From Piper betle (Eukaryota > Streptophyta > Magnoliopsida > Piperales > Piperaceae), in NCBI GenBank assembly GCA_033002965.1, contig JAURVB010006561.1, positions 1 through 64,000 on the forward strand: DNA of 64,000 bases, in the 5' to 3' direction. The notes below the pieces were generated by a model, which worked only from the letters and a program-made list of their open reading frames with translations, was not told where the DNA came from and ran no database searches. Shown here in pieces: positions 46,801 to 58,639 of this stretch. Numbering within the stretch: position 1 is the stretch's first letter; every line of letters begins with the position of its first letter. Position numbers and translations under genes: made by a program.

Positions 46801-49694
46801 TAATCTAGTACGATGCAACTTAGAAGAACAGAATAAGATATGGTATGAGTAGTTGAGTTAGGATTATTTATTCTTATAATTATTTGATGGTTATTTTGAT
46901 GATGATTCTGTGTTTAATTGTGTTGAGTTTGATGCATCATTTAGTTAGCGGGCGTTAGTATTTAGTTTTGATGTGTAGGTACGGAATAGGAGCTCGCCGC
47001 CTAGGCGCGATGACACGCTTGGAGCTTCTACCAGGTCCGTTTAGGACTCGTCTTGTTTTACGCTTTTCTATTGTATGTTTATGTTATTATCTGCAGGACG
47101 GGTTAAGTGGCGTTTTATCGGATCCCACTTAACTCGGGCCATTTAATCGAATATTTTCCGGATTAATAACCCCTCGAGGATGAGATCCCTCGAGGATGAT
47201 TTCGAAAACAAGATCCACCACAAGTTGCCTTCGGGCCTATTATATGAATCCCTTCCCAGGCCTATATATATAGTTTTATCGAGTTTCAGTGAGACGAGAG
47301 ATGGAGAAACCGACTGCACGTACCATGCAGAGGATGCCGTGACAGTCAAAGCGGGCTCTGGATTAGTGCCAGCGGACTGTTCCATTCCCGAGGGATCCTG
47401 ACAACTCCGCGTTTGAGTTCCTCACACCCGGAGAACGTGGAGGTTTACGGGTACTGTTTAGTACAGCGCATGTCCGGACTTGTGGTTCAAAGGGTACTAA
47501 AGGCGACTGCCTGAGAGTACTCGGCCTTCGTGCTCAAGGCCAGGAGAAATATGGAGGTAAGGAGAGGGCTTAGGATAAAGTTTCACGAGAAGTACTGAAA
47601 AAGAAGTGCTGAGAGTAGCACAGTACCAGCAGCAGAGCAGTAAGTTCGGGATGCTACCGGGTCTGCAGCCCAGTGGCTCCTCAGTAGTGCCCTTCAGAGT
47701 GTTCTTGAGGAAGTATATGGTTTTCTTTCATATGAGAGTTTGCTCTCATAGCCAGTTTGCTATAGTTATTTTCTTTTCGGACCAGTAACGCTTGTTACTG
47801 ACGTTTTTCTTATATATATGTAGGTGATGAGCACGAGATGGATGTGCCGGCCGGGACGGAGGAGCAATAAGGTCTTCTGCACACACATATTGGGTGATTG
47901 AATGTTTCATGTTTTGTTTATGATGTTGTTTAATAAACATGCTATGATTAAATGTTTGAGGCATGATAATGATACGAAATGAGATGATACAGAGTAGCGC
48001 AGCAAAAGTATGATGGGTTGAAACCCAAGCTTCAGAATGAGTGTATAGTAGATTAGATTCTGTGTGAATGAAATTATTTGATAGTTGGTTACATATATTT
48101 TTATATGTATATTTGACAGGGTGGCCCCTAATTGCATTTTTAGGGGAAATTCTGTCCGTTATATTTCAAAACTTTTATTAATTTTTATCGGGATTGTTTG
48201 GTGTGTACTCTGACTTGCATGTCATTCATGTAGTACCATGTTAGGTTTGTGTATTCATCCATGCATTACGAGTTGTATCTTCATCTTAAGACGCCGAGAT
48301 TGGATCCACACGAGTTAGGTTCGGGTTAGCCGACCTAACCGGGGCCTGTAACATGCCGGTTCGGTTCACGAGTGTGAACCGGATTTGGGGTGTTACACGT
48401 TCTCTGATTTACGCTACTCTCTTGTGTATTTGATTTATTATGTCGCAGGACGAGTTAAGTGGCATTTTATCGAATCCCACTTAACTCGGGCCATTTAACC
48501 AACGATTTTCCGGATTAATAACCCTCGAGGATGAGATCCCTCGAGTTTGTTTTCGAACTTCAGATCCAGGTCACGTTGCCTTCGGGCCTATTGTATAAAT
48601 CCCAACCCAGACCTATATATATGTATAGTTTTCGTGTTTTTGTGAGAGACTGAATGAGGGAAATCTGACTACCGTGCTACGCGAGCGGGCACGTGTGTGT
48701 CGACAGTGGGCTCTGGAATGGTGTGCGGGCCGTTTCATTCCCGAGGGATCCTGACAACTCCACCTTTGAGTTCCTCAAACCCGGAGAAGTGTGGAGGTTC
48801 ATGGGTACTGCATTGCAGCGCATGTCTAGACTTGTGGTTTCAAAGGGTACTGAAGGCGACTGCCTAAGAGTACTCGGCCTTCGTGCTCAAGGCCAGGAGT
48901 AATATGGAAGGTGCAGAGGGCGGAAAGGAATGAGATTTGACGCGAGAAGCAATAGAGAAATGGCCGAGGCATGAGAATGTGAAAGATAGGGGGACGCTGT
49001 CGACCCGAGGGCGACGACTCCCGTATGTGCCCTGATGAGAGTTCTTGAGGAAGTATATGGTTATCTTTCTACAGGAGAGTTTGCTCTCCTGTGCCAGATT
49101 GATATTAGTTATTTTCCGGGCCGGTAACACTCGTTACTGACGGTTTTTCTATATATATGTAGGTGAGGAATGCGAGCGATGAAAGCTGTCGGGACTGCGG
49201 AGGAGCAGCACGGAACCGCACACACATGTACCTGCCGCGTGTAATGTATGTATAATGATGGTGTGTTATTGTTATGTAAATGATAATTTTGATGTGTTTG
49301 CTTGAATAAATTACTTGTCATGAAACGAACTAATAAATATGAATGAGTAGGGAGCCTTGGAGTTCAGACTCGGCTCGGGTAAAAACGAATGAGATAATGA
49401 TTTAATGTCATGGTAGATTGTTATGTGTTATCGTATTTTTATAAAATAGTATATATTTTCTTTTGGTTTCGCATTTGTTGTTTTGTCTTATTTTGCTTGT
49501 ACATCATAGCATGTATGTAGGACCGCGTTAGAACCCAATTGTTCCCATTCATGCATTTCACATTTGCATCTTCATCTTGAAATGCCGAGAGTAGATCCTG
49601 GTCGGCTTAACCGAATCTAGTAGATTAGCGAACGGTTCGGTCGCTGGTGACATTTCCGGGTCGGTTCACGGGTGAGCCAAAATGGGGTGTTACA
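43879..49694 (+). mobile_element. Outer solo LTR, interrupted by a second solo LTR
   Basis: Starts TGTAAAACCC and ends GGGTGTTACA, flanked by GTGGG on both sides. Without the nested copy it is 43879-45441 plus 48403-49694, about 2855 bases, close to the 2956 of the nested copy, and both share all landmarks: GACGCGTTGG, GACTCGAG..GAGTCAA, a CCG-rich block, GAGCTCGCCGCCTAGGCGCG, CCTCGAGGATGAGATCCCTC and GAGACGCCGAG-like ends. There is no gag or pol, no second LTR and no primer-binding site, so it is a solo LTR left by recombination. Long LTRs of this type are found in plant Ty3/Gypsy elements, which is an inference here. Long frames in the CCG-rich block (for example the one ending at 45032) are not supported as genes. 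Confidence 0.9.
45442..48397 (+). mobile_element. Inner solo LTR nested in the outer one
   Basis: Starts TGTAAAACCC at 45442 and ends TGTTACA at 48397. CGTTC is present at 45437-45441 and again at 48398-48402. It is 2956 bases long and is similar to the outer copy throughout, in the same orientation. The insertion is just after CCGTTTAGGACT, in the 3' half of the outer LTR. No coding region. 47671-48397 is very similar to 1-763. Confidence 0.92.
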
Positions 49695-49925
49695 GTGGGT
49701 GCCAGCTTTGAGGAGGGGTCGGGCCTTGGAGGGGGTGTGGTTGAAGACAGTGAGGGAGTAGCCACTGGCTTGAGGTGGGCGCACATGGACCGGCCCAGGA
49801 CGCAAGTGCCGATCCATCCCATGCGTGTGTGGCTTGGCAATGTGGGCTTGGCGGTGGCGGTGGATGACAACATGGTGTGGTGGATTGGGCGGCAGCAATG
49901 GTGAGGCGGCGGCGATGAGGCATGA
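49695..49925 (-). pseudogene. 3-hydroxyisobutyrate dehydrogenase-like relic, first part
   Basis: The minus strand reads MGWIGTCVLGRSMCAHLK in one frame and ASGYSLTVFNHTPSKARPLL then KAGTH in the next. This is the Rossmann start of the family (GWIGTGVMG.SM..HL..AGY...VFNRT..KA..L...GA), with the glycine-rich loop partly kept as GWIGTCVLG. Joining KAGTH to LTPAYDVVFS across the LTR restores the family order. At least one frameshift between LK and ASGY. It is transcribed divergently from the LTR. Confidence 0.8.
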
Positions 49926-50029
49926 AGAGAAGAGGGTTAAGGAGTTAGGGATTTTGACTCCTTTTGATGCCCAAACTTTGATGGGTTTACCGTTCTGTGA
50001 AGGCCCCCTCGCCTGGGCACTGATAATAT

Positions 50030-50230
50030 TAAGGTTTATAAAAGAAGTTTTAACTAAAAATATTTGTATTTTTTTTAAATTTTCGGGATGTATTTCCTAT
50101 TAACTCGTATCATGAGCAAGTCGAATTTTTATTACGAAACTACCTCCACACCTAAATCCATTTCTTCCCGCCCCTACCCCCCCCCCTTTCCCTTCTCCTT
50201 TGTTTCCCCCACCAGTGACACATTGCTGAG
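50030..50230 (+). repeat. Central piece of another old LTR copy
   Basis: AACTCGTATCATGAGCAAGT followed by ATTACGAAACTACCTCC and a C-rich run corresponds to the part of the solo LTRs reading GACTCGAG..GAGTCAA, TTTACGAAACTGCC and the start of the CCG-rich block. The rest of that LTR is not seen here. Confidence 0.5.
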
Positions 50231-50702
50231 TGCATTGCACAGTCCACCCAGTCCACCCCATCCTCTGCCACCACCTCTACCGTTGGCCTCGCCTCGATTG
50301 ATGCCACTCGATGCCAGAAACCCCCATCTGTAGTTTGCACCCCCGAAGGCAGCCCCTTTCCCAAGTACAGCACGAAGATCTTTGCCCTTGATTCCTTCAC
50401 ATTGTAATCTTTCGAAGACGATCTATGGTGTCCAGCTCTGTCAACCTCCTTTGATGCTCCGGATTGTGAATCGTCTCCTTCACCACCACAATTGAAGCCG
50501 ATGGGCTCTCCTCTTCAATAGCTTCCTCTTCCTCCTCCACTTCTTCCTATAACCCAATCCCCTTGCCACCACATCAAACTCCGGCAAGTCCAACTCCTTT
50601 GGCAGTTGCTGTGGATGCGGCATTGGTGGCAGCACCGCCAGCTCATTGAGGTCGAGCTCGTCAATGGCACGGAGGTCTCTGCCGCTAGAAGGCGGTGGCA
50701 CC
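50231..50702. other. GC-rich sequence of unknown origin
   Basis: Neither strand has an intact gene. The composition and the adjoining ribosomal protein relic suggest a captured or decayed gene. On the minus strand, ELDLPEFDVVARGLGYRKKW was seen but not recognised. Confidence 0.35.
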
Positions 50703-50841
50703 TCAAATCGACTTCTAAAACATGGTGCGGGCACCGCCAGCCGTTGAGCTTCTTGGGCTCCCAACAGCGCGGGTCGGCGATGAGGAGGGTGCGGTCGTAC
50801 CTGATGACGATGTTTGTGATCTCCAACTTGCACTCCACCAC
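50703..50841 (-). pseudogene. RPS16: Ribosomal protein S16 (uS9) C-terminal relic
   Basis: The minus strand reads VECKLEITNIVIRYDRTLLI then ADPRCWEPKK, matching the S16 tail (KEIK.I..RYDRTLL.ADPR.CEPKKFGG). After a shift it continues GARTMF, a stop codon in place of the Gln of ARFQKSYR, then KSI and TGA, so the natural terminus is visible. S16 is a 40S subunit protein at the decoding site. Only about 45 residues remain. Confidence 0.75.
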
Positions 50842-51007
50842 CGTCTCCGGCAGCCGGCTGAGTCAAACGAGCGCCGCCGCCCTGTGAACAAATGCCTAGA
50901 GGTGGTGGAGATAAAAGAATTAAATTTTCAAGCCGTTGGATAGAATCCGATGGCTGGAATCAAATTGCAGCACAGGAAACTTGCCCTCATATATATATAT
51001 ATATTAT

Positions 51008-51302
51008 AGGATAAGGACTTAAGAACTTACGAACCTAATTTTAATGTGTTTGATATAAATTAATGGTGATGACGATTCTTAAAGCAAAAGCATGATCACC
51101 ATTAATTTATATATAATAGTTTAGCCACGGGTTCTTAAGTTTTTAAGTTTTCAACCTATGATATCATAGGTTGAAAACTTAAAAACTTAAGCATTGTGGC
51201 TAAACTATTATATTTAAATTATGGTGATCATGCTTTTGCTTTAAGAATCGTCATCACCATTAATTTATATCAAACACATTAAAGTTCATTGAGTCCTTAT
51301 CC

Positions 51303-51303
<1 letters not shown>
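51008..51303. mobile_element. Long palindromic MITE
   Basis: Left end AGGATAAGGACT and right end AGTCCTTATCCT; the two arms of about 145 bases mirror each other around 51162/51163 (CCTATGAT|ATCATAGG). Arms are nearly identical (for example GGTGATCATGCTTTTGCTTT against its complement). The left arm has about 14 additional bases near the end. It lies between two TA-repeat tracts. No coding capacity. The family is not clear. Confidence 0.85.
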
Positions 51304-51344
<41 letters not shown>

Positions 51345-51352
51345 GTGAAAAT

Positions 51353-52646
51353 TGTAACGCAAGTACACGTGCCGAATTAAGTAATAAAAGTGATAAGAAA
51401 TTATCGTCTCACGAGAAATTAGTAGTAGAAATTCTCAATTACCAAAACTAATTTAATTAATTATACTTAAATGAAAGCAAATTCAAAGAGTGATCTTATT
51501 ATGAATTAAAATTAAATTAATTTAACATGCAATATTTAAATTAGATATTAACTTTAAGACGACCTAGGATTTTCAATTTCACATAGTGCTCTATATGATT
51601 AAAGTTATAACTTCTACGCATGAATTGCACATTTGGATTATTAACCACGAGAATTAATTATTCATGATAATCTCTCGATTCACCATAAATTTATCACTCA
51701 CAGCCAATTTCTATATCTCTATGAAATTGTGTATGCAAAATGATAACAGTTACCCAAGGTATATGAGTATATCTCTATCTCACATGTGAATCATCCAAAA
51801 CAAATGAACAAAGACTATTTTATTCAATGAGAAATTTAATCTTTCTATCTCTAGACAAGATCAAATCTATAGATCTAACAATATATGACCAGTCTAATAA
51901 TAACATTAAGAACATAATAAAATAGATGATTCAACATCACAATCACAAAGATAAAAATTAATAACCTTTATTAATCCATGCACTGGGTGTCATTGAAAAT
52001 CTTAGAAAAGAATTTACTCCATAAAATATTCGATTAAACTCAAGAAATTCATATCTGATATGAAAGACATCATTTAATTGCAAAGAAAACTAAATCAACA
52101 TAAGAAAAACTTTTTTGAGAAAACATCTTCTTCTTTTGATCTAGCTTCTTCGTTGTTCCTTCTCTTCTTTCGTGTCGATCGTTTAGCCGTCCAGTGTTGT
52201 TTTTTTCTTCCTCTTTTCTCTTTAAAACCCTAATCAAGTTTATAAATGATCCACCCAATAGTATAAGTGGGGACCACCATAAAATCCCGAAATACTGAAA
52301 ATTGATTTTTTTGCTGCTAGTGATCGAGTGCTCTGGTCTCGGTTATAATTACGCTCGAGCGCTCTAAATCTCAATGCTCGAGCGTTAGGGCTTTGACCAG
52401 AATACCAAAGTACGCTCTTTTGACCCGAGTTCGTTCTAAATTCGTTCTCGATCATCTTCTAACTTTTATGCCCTTCCAAAATAATATTAATTAACACTTT
52501 TTATACCAAAATTACAATGATTTATTGTTTTATTAATAATACCTAATAAACTCCTAAACTAATAAAATTAAAATAAAAATCACTCGAAACATGACAAAAG
52601 CTCAATATAAAATGAAAAGAATAATAACTCTTTTAAAGAGTTATCA
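51353..52646 (-). mobile_element. Possible solo LTR of another family
   Basis: On the minus strand it begins TGATAACTC and ends GCGTTACA, with a promoter-like and leader-like segment (GGGATTTTATGGTGGTCCCC, then AAACCCTAAT). AT-rich, about 1.3 kb, no coding. Flanking bases do not show a convincing 5 bp duplication, so the boundaries are tentative. Confidence 0.4.
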
Positions 52647-52674
52647 ATATCCCTTCCTTGTTTGTATTCCAGGC

Positions 52675-52696
52675 GGTTAATAATTGGTACTTGTTG
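52675..52696. repeat. 22-base direct repeat, right copy
   Basis: Identical to 43671-43692; see there. Confidence 0.8.
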
Positions 52697-54265
52697 TGCT
52701 GCATATATATTTTCATGTATGAATGTCTAATAGATTTACTCACTTGTCTTACCATATATCATATTTTGTAAATTGATGCTTAATGGGTTGTGATTACATT
52801 CATCCACTATATCATACATGTGTCATATAAACTATATGGGCATTAATGAGTAGCCTTGTTTGTGTAGGTACGGAGTATGAGTTCTCCGTCTTGGCGAGAG
52901 ATCACAGTTGAAGTTTATATCAGGTCCGTTAGGACTTGTCTTTTTGATTGCCGCTCTATTCCATTGATGTTTTGATTTACAAATCGTAGGACATGTTAAG
53001 TTATTTTATCAGATCTCACTAAATACGTGTCATTTAAATGTAACATTCTTTTCGAATTAATAACCCTCGACGATGAGATCCCTCGAACTGTTTTAGAAAA
53101 CTCAAACCCATTGCAAGTTTCCTTCGGGCTTATTTAAATATTCCCTTTTCCAATCATATAAATATAATTTTTGTCAAATTTTTTTATAAGTTGAGAAATG
53201 GAGAAACTCACACCTACTATGAGAAGGAGCATTTGTAAGTCACACTGGACTCTGGATTGGTGAGAGGGTCGTTCCATTCTCAAGGGATCGTGATAACTCC
53301 ACGTTTTGAACTTTTTTACACCTGGAGAGGTGTAGAGTAAACGAGTACTGTTATGTACAACGCAAGTTTAAACCTCTGTTATCAAGGAGTACTGATGGTG
53401 ACTGCATGAAAGTACACGATCTTTGTACTTTGGGCTAGGAGAAATATGAAGGTTTAGAGAGGACTTCAGATAATGGTTTTTCTTGAAAGTGAGACTTTAA
53501 AATAATGTCGAGAGTGACACAATACCAGTCAATTCGGGATATAATCTGGTCTGTAGCTCAATGGCTCCTTTGTAGTTCCCGTAGAGTGTTCAGTTAAGTT
53601 ATATGATTGATTTCTTTTATAAGAGAGTCAACTCTCATTTACTAGTTTGATATTTAGTTATTTCTAGACTAGTGATAACTGTTGCTAATATTTTTTTATT
53701 ATTTATATAGGTAAGGAACATGAGTGAGATATGTTGGCCCTCGGGGGGAGCAGAGATTGTCATTTGCACACACTGGTGCAACGTGTATTATTTGTGTGAT
53801 TTTGTCATGACATTATTTTGTGATGTGTTTTGTATTATGTCTAAAATGTCTGATATATTCTGAGATGGGTTTGGCAATTTGGTGGATGTGTTCAATAGAT
53901 GGGTCGAGACCCAGCCTATGACTCTTATTTTGCTGTTTATAACTTTATTGTGCTCTGAAAAATTGTAATAATATATTTTATTAAATAGGTTGACTTCTTA
54001 GTCCACTTTTAAAAGAAATTTTGTCCGTTTTATTTTAAATTTTTATAATTTTATCATAATTTAATTGATTTAAAGTGTGATTAATTATCATGATATACAT
54101 GTACCATCTTGTTAGGGTGTACATTTCATGCATGCATTAGTTGTGCATTGTAATGTTTTTTCGTCTTGAGACCCTTAGAGGGTATAAGTCTCTTTTGCTT
54201 AGGTTTGGTTCAACTAACTTAATTGAAGTTAGAGTTGGTTTTGATGACTATGTTTGTCACATGAG
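52697..54265 (+). repeat. 3' part of an old, diverged LTR
   Basis: Follows the solo LTR order: GTGTAGGTACGGAGTATGAG, then TCCGTCTTGGCG, CAGGTCCGTTAGGACTTGTC, TAATAACCCTCGACGATGAG, CCTTCGGGC, GAGAGTCAACTCTC, and TTTTGTCCGTTTTATTTTAA. Divergence is much greater than between the two solo LTRs. The end near GTTTGTCACATGAG is decayed. Confidence 0.7.
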
Positions 54266-54418
54266 ACCCTTGAAAAATAGTGAATATGATCCATAATTCA
54301 CTTTTTTATTTGGATTAAATATGCTTAAGCTTCAAATGGGATAAAATATAGAACATATTTTAGGCAATTGACAAATAGATGGATGTGAAACAAGAGATAT
54401 ATACATAAGATAATTGAA

Positions 54419-54454
<36 letters not shown>

Positions 54455-55800
54455 TTTGTTGATTCAGGCTCGAGTAAATGTTGCATTTGCACCGGTTAAC
54501 TAGTGACTTCAATCATGGTCATTCAGATCAAGGGTTGAGAGCCCGTTGCCTGTGGGTGCATCTGTGAGAGTTGCGATGATATCGTAGCTAGGACTGAGTA
54601 TTGCATCTGCCAGATGCGGATGCACATGGGGATGCCGGTCCTTATGATAGTTGAGGATTGTCACCCTGTGCATCTACATCTGTCGAACATAAATTTTGCT
54701 CCATATCTAGCTCAACATGTGTGCGCCTTTGTGTATGTCCATACCTAGTTTTTTATTATTTGTTGTCATAAAAAATATAGATATATGTAAAAGTAACAAA
54801 ATTCTCATTGAATATGTATCCAATCAAAATTCGGCCAATCCTAATTTGTACTCAAATATAAATCTAAATATTTTTATTTACCATATTTATATCCAACCTA
54901 ATCTGTTGAAATCTGGACCCGTATCCTATTTGAGACTTAGAAAAAATATAAATAATATAAATTTTAACAAACAATATGAGAAAAAATAGTAAAAAATTAT
55001 TATTTTAAATATTTTGAAAATATGCTCATTACATATCATATGTTCGGATCATACTATGGATCGGATTACTTAAAACCCATCTCCGAACATAATATTTGTA
55101 GACATATAATATATTTGAGTGGTGTATGAACCTGAATCCAAAGCATACTAATTTAGGTCCGATATAAATGAATCAAATAGGGATTGGATTTACATATACT
55201 AAATATTCAATGAAATATAACTATGTGACTCCTTAGAAACAAGTCAGAGATTATCAATATATATGAAAAAAATGAAATTCTTCCAAACCTTATGAACATA
55301 TATTGGCCTCACACGAGGAAGTACTTTACCCCTGTCCCATGTTCTTTATATTAAAGTTCTTGCTGTCTGGTCTTACAAATCGAATCTCACAAAATAAATT
55401 TAATGCAATTACTTACAAGCTTAATGTCCTACGAACTGCAACTAGTGATAAGAAAAAAAAAGGAAAATATTTTTCCAATTTTATTATCGATTAATTAAGG
55501 GAAAATAAATTAGATATGGTACTAGTTAAACTAAAACGTAGGGAGGTTGTTACTAGAAATATAATGTTATTAAAATGTCAACCATTTCTCTGATTAAAAA
55601 TTTTACACACAACATTACACAATTAGGATATATATTTTTCTTATTTGAAGACAATGAGATTAGCTGAAATATAAAAATTCTTGGTAAAGAAATTAAAACA
55701 TGGGCTTCAAAAGTAGATAATAAAATATAATAGTGACGAAGGCCCTTACAATTAGTGGATGAAGGCCCCCCTTTTGCAATAGTGGGCTTTTCATTTTATG
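54266..55800. other. AT-rich intergenic sequence
   Basis: A TA run at about 54422-54452. No gene recognised. Confidence 0.4.
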
Positions 55801-55829
55801 GGCTCAAAGTAGGCCTATCAAGAATCTAC

Positions 55830-56480
55830 CTAACTTTTATTTTAACTTGTCTTGAAAAAATATAATATAAACAAAATAAATGAATTATAATTCATTTTTT
55901 CATTCAAATTATATATATATAAAGACAATCATAATCTATATTTAAGATATTAAATTATTAAATAGCTATATCGCTATTCCACGAGAGTTTATGAATAAAA
56001 TTAAAATTTATTTGGTATAGGTCTATATCTAGTATAGGTCGTGTATGACGTAACATCTTATTTAGTATTAATAAATGAGAATTTAATATTGACATGAAAT
56101 TAAAAGTAGGAAAATCAATCAATTAAAATACAAATTTTTTTTAAAAATATAATAAAAATACCTTTTAGGTTTTGAGTTCGAATCTGACTAACCTAAATTT
56201 CTTAAAAAAATAATAAAAATATTTTTTAAAACTAATTTTAATTTATAACTTCCTACTGATAAGATCCTATCTATTTGTCTTGAAAAAAATATAATATAAA
56301 AAATTTGACAATTATAATTCATCTTATTATTCAAATAAAATATAACTTTAAAGTTAATTACAGTTCATATTTAAAATATTAAATTATTACCGTCTACCTC
56401 ATTATTCAATGGAAGTTTATGTATAAAATTAAAATTTATTCGGTATATATTGCACATGTCGCGACATCTTGCCTAGTTAT
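55830..56480. repeat. AT-rich dispersed repeat, copies 2 and 3
   Basis: 56061-56480 is similar to 40986-41440. The stretch 55830-56060 repeats the second half of the same unit (TTGTCTTGAAAAAATATAAT, then TATTTAAGATATTAAATTAT and the AAAATTTATT-GGTATA end), so the repeat is partly duplicated in tandem here. Non-coding. Confidence 0.55.
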
Positions 56481-58100
56481 TATAAAATCCAAAAATTTAA
56501 TTTATGATATTTTCTTTTGTATATAATATAAAAATATAATAATTTTATATAAGGAAAGATTGCAAGTCGATTACTATATTATAAAAAAAATTAACCCGTA
56601 ACGAGATTCTAAAAAGACACTTCTTTCTTATAAAGGTGAACAAGATAAGTGATCATAGAAAAAAATATGGCGATGCATATTTAGCTGCTGTCACTACAGT
56701 TATACTCAGTTTTATATATCACAACAGTAGCAAAATTAAAATGCAAACATTATATATACATCTAGGCTTATCACGAGAATATTAGAGAACTTCTAACATA
56801 GTTTTTGCAACTTATATATTAAGAGCCCTATATATGTGAGATACATTGCATATAATTTATATGAGCTAAACTTTTTATTTTGAGCAATTTATTGGGGTTC
56901 TATAATTCAAAAATTACAAAGATAAATAAAATAATAAATAATAACGATAATTATAAAATTTTAACCCAATTTAATGTTTTTAACCTTTTCATTTTAATTA
57001 TCAAAATAATTGTTATAAAAATTAATTTTAAAATATTTATTAACTTGCACATTTTAAAAAAATTTAAAAATATGTAATAATGATATAAAAAATAAAAAAT
57101 TTCAACCTCTTTCTTATGCACTTTACTATATATATAATATTATTTTTTGAAATTTATTAAAAAACTTGTAAATTAAATATATAACTTATATAAGTTATAC
57201 GAGGCATAACTCGTGTAAAAATTTACATATATTAAACATAGGGCTTTATAAATGATAAACGAATGGAATGACTAATCTTTTTGGGCCTCTAATCTTTTTG
57301 AGATCACTATGTTTGCCAAATTGAATGCCATTGGCCAAGTCCCTCAACATTCCAAATTGTCTCATGCATGCCCGCTTAAAATATCATAAAAATTTCCATA
57401 TTTTAACGTCTATGAAGTATGACTTGCGACAGTGGAAGGAAACCGGCCTTACTTGTCGACAGCTAGCAAATAGCAGTTAATCAACTTTCGAGGAGACTAA
57501 ATCAACTTTATCTTCTCAAGTTAAAATGACTCGACCTGTTTGCAGAAACATTCAACTCGTTTGATCTTCTTTCTTCAATCAAAGGACAAGTCTATCTTTC
57601 ACGTGTTTCAGTTAATCAGTTCTGTTGAATTAACTTGGTTGATAGCTGGCTGCAAGACAAGAAGGGGCCGACCCAAAAAGTCTTTGGGCACAAACATGGT
57701 AAAGATTAGAATACTCATTCCCCCCAATTGTTGGTAAAATTTCTCTTTTCCTTTGTGAGCAAGAAACCTTAAACAAACCATGTTAGCGTCTATACACTTT
57801 TTTTAAGCAAAGTATTAACAAGTAGACGCGTTGAAAAAAAACATTAACAAAGAGACGCGGTTAATGAGCATAGAATCGTATGCGATTTTCGATGCGTGTC
57901 CTTGTCTTCACCAAGACACGAAAACCCAGCAACAAATCTATTATGGAGCAATCCACCACCAAGTCGTCTATCTTTACCCACTGCAAGGAATAGAAAGATC
58001 TAACTTACGAGGGTAATCAACAGAAAAATTATTATGTATATATGTTTTACCATTATCAATTATAGCGTCATGAATACTATAAACAAGAGTATAGTATAAG
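56481..58100. other. AT-rich intergenic sequence
   Basis: No gene recognised. 57340-58020 is less AT-rich but has only short, unconvincing open frames. Confidence 0.4.
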
Positions 58101-58119
58101 CCTCCACACAACTAGCAAG

Positions 58120-58127
58120 TATAAATA
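58120..58127 (+). promoter_or_regulatory. TATA box of the second glycine-rich gene
   Basis: TATAAATA, 93 bases before the start codon. Confidence 0.65.
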
Positions 58128-58219
58128 TGGTTTAATTTTATCACCTTTGGGGTACACAAGCTCACCTAATTAAGTTCTATCAAATTCAATTGAGTGCTGC
58201 CAGCCTTTAGCAAATTAAG

Positions 58220-58619
58220 ATGAATTCCAAGGTTGTTCTTGGTCTGGCTCTTCTCATGGCTGCTCTTGTCCTGTCCTCAGAGGTTGCAGCAAGAGACCTC
58301 TCTGAAACTACTGTGGACGTTAAGTCAGGTCTTTGTTTTCCATATTCGTCTTCAACTTTTTAACATCTCTCGTACACTTATGTTGAAGCTAGCTCCATAG
58401 TTGCAATATCATGAAAATGGTCTTGAATTCGTATGTGTAGGTGAGAGCTCCTATGAGACGGAAGGTCACCATGAAGGTGGATGGGGAGGCCATTACAAGC
58501 ACGATGGCCATGGAGGTGGATGGGGTGGCCATGATGGCCACCATGGAGGTGGGTGGGGTGGTGGCCATGGCGGCCATGGTGGCCATGGCGGCCATGGCGG
58601 CCATGGTGATAACAATTAG
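58220..58619 (+). CDS. Secreted glycine/histidine/tryptophan-rich protein
   Basis: Two exons, 58220-58328 and 58441-58619, in phase. The N-terminus MNSKVVLGLALLMAALVLSS is a signal peptide ending near SEVAA, followed by RDLSETTVDVKSGESSYETE. The rest is GGWGGH and GGHGGHGG repeats, ending GDNN. Very short, about 95 aa. This is a plant cell wall glycine-rich protein. The SEVAARDL(S/A)E segment is shared with the gene at 39298-39801, and each has one intron shortly after it, so the two are probably paralogues with different repeat tails. Histidine-rich tails can bind metals, but no role is shown here. Intact. Confidence 0.85.
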
Positions 58620-58639
58620 TGCTGCAGCAAAGCTGATGA

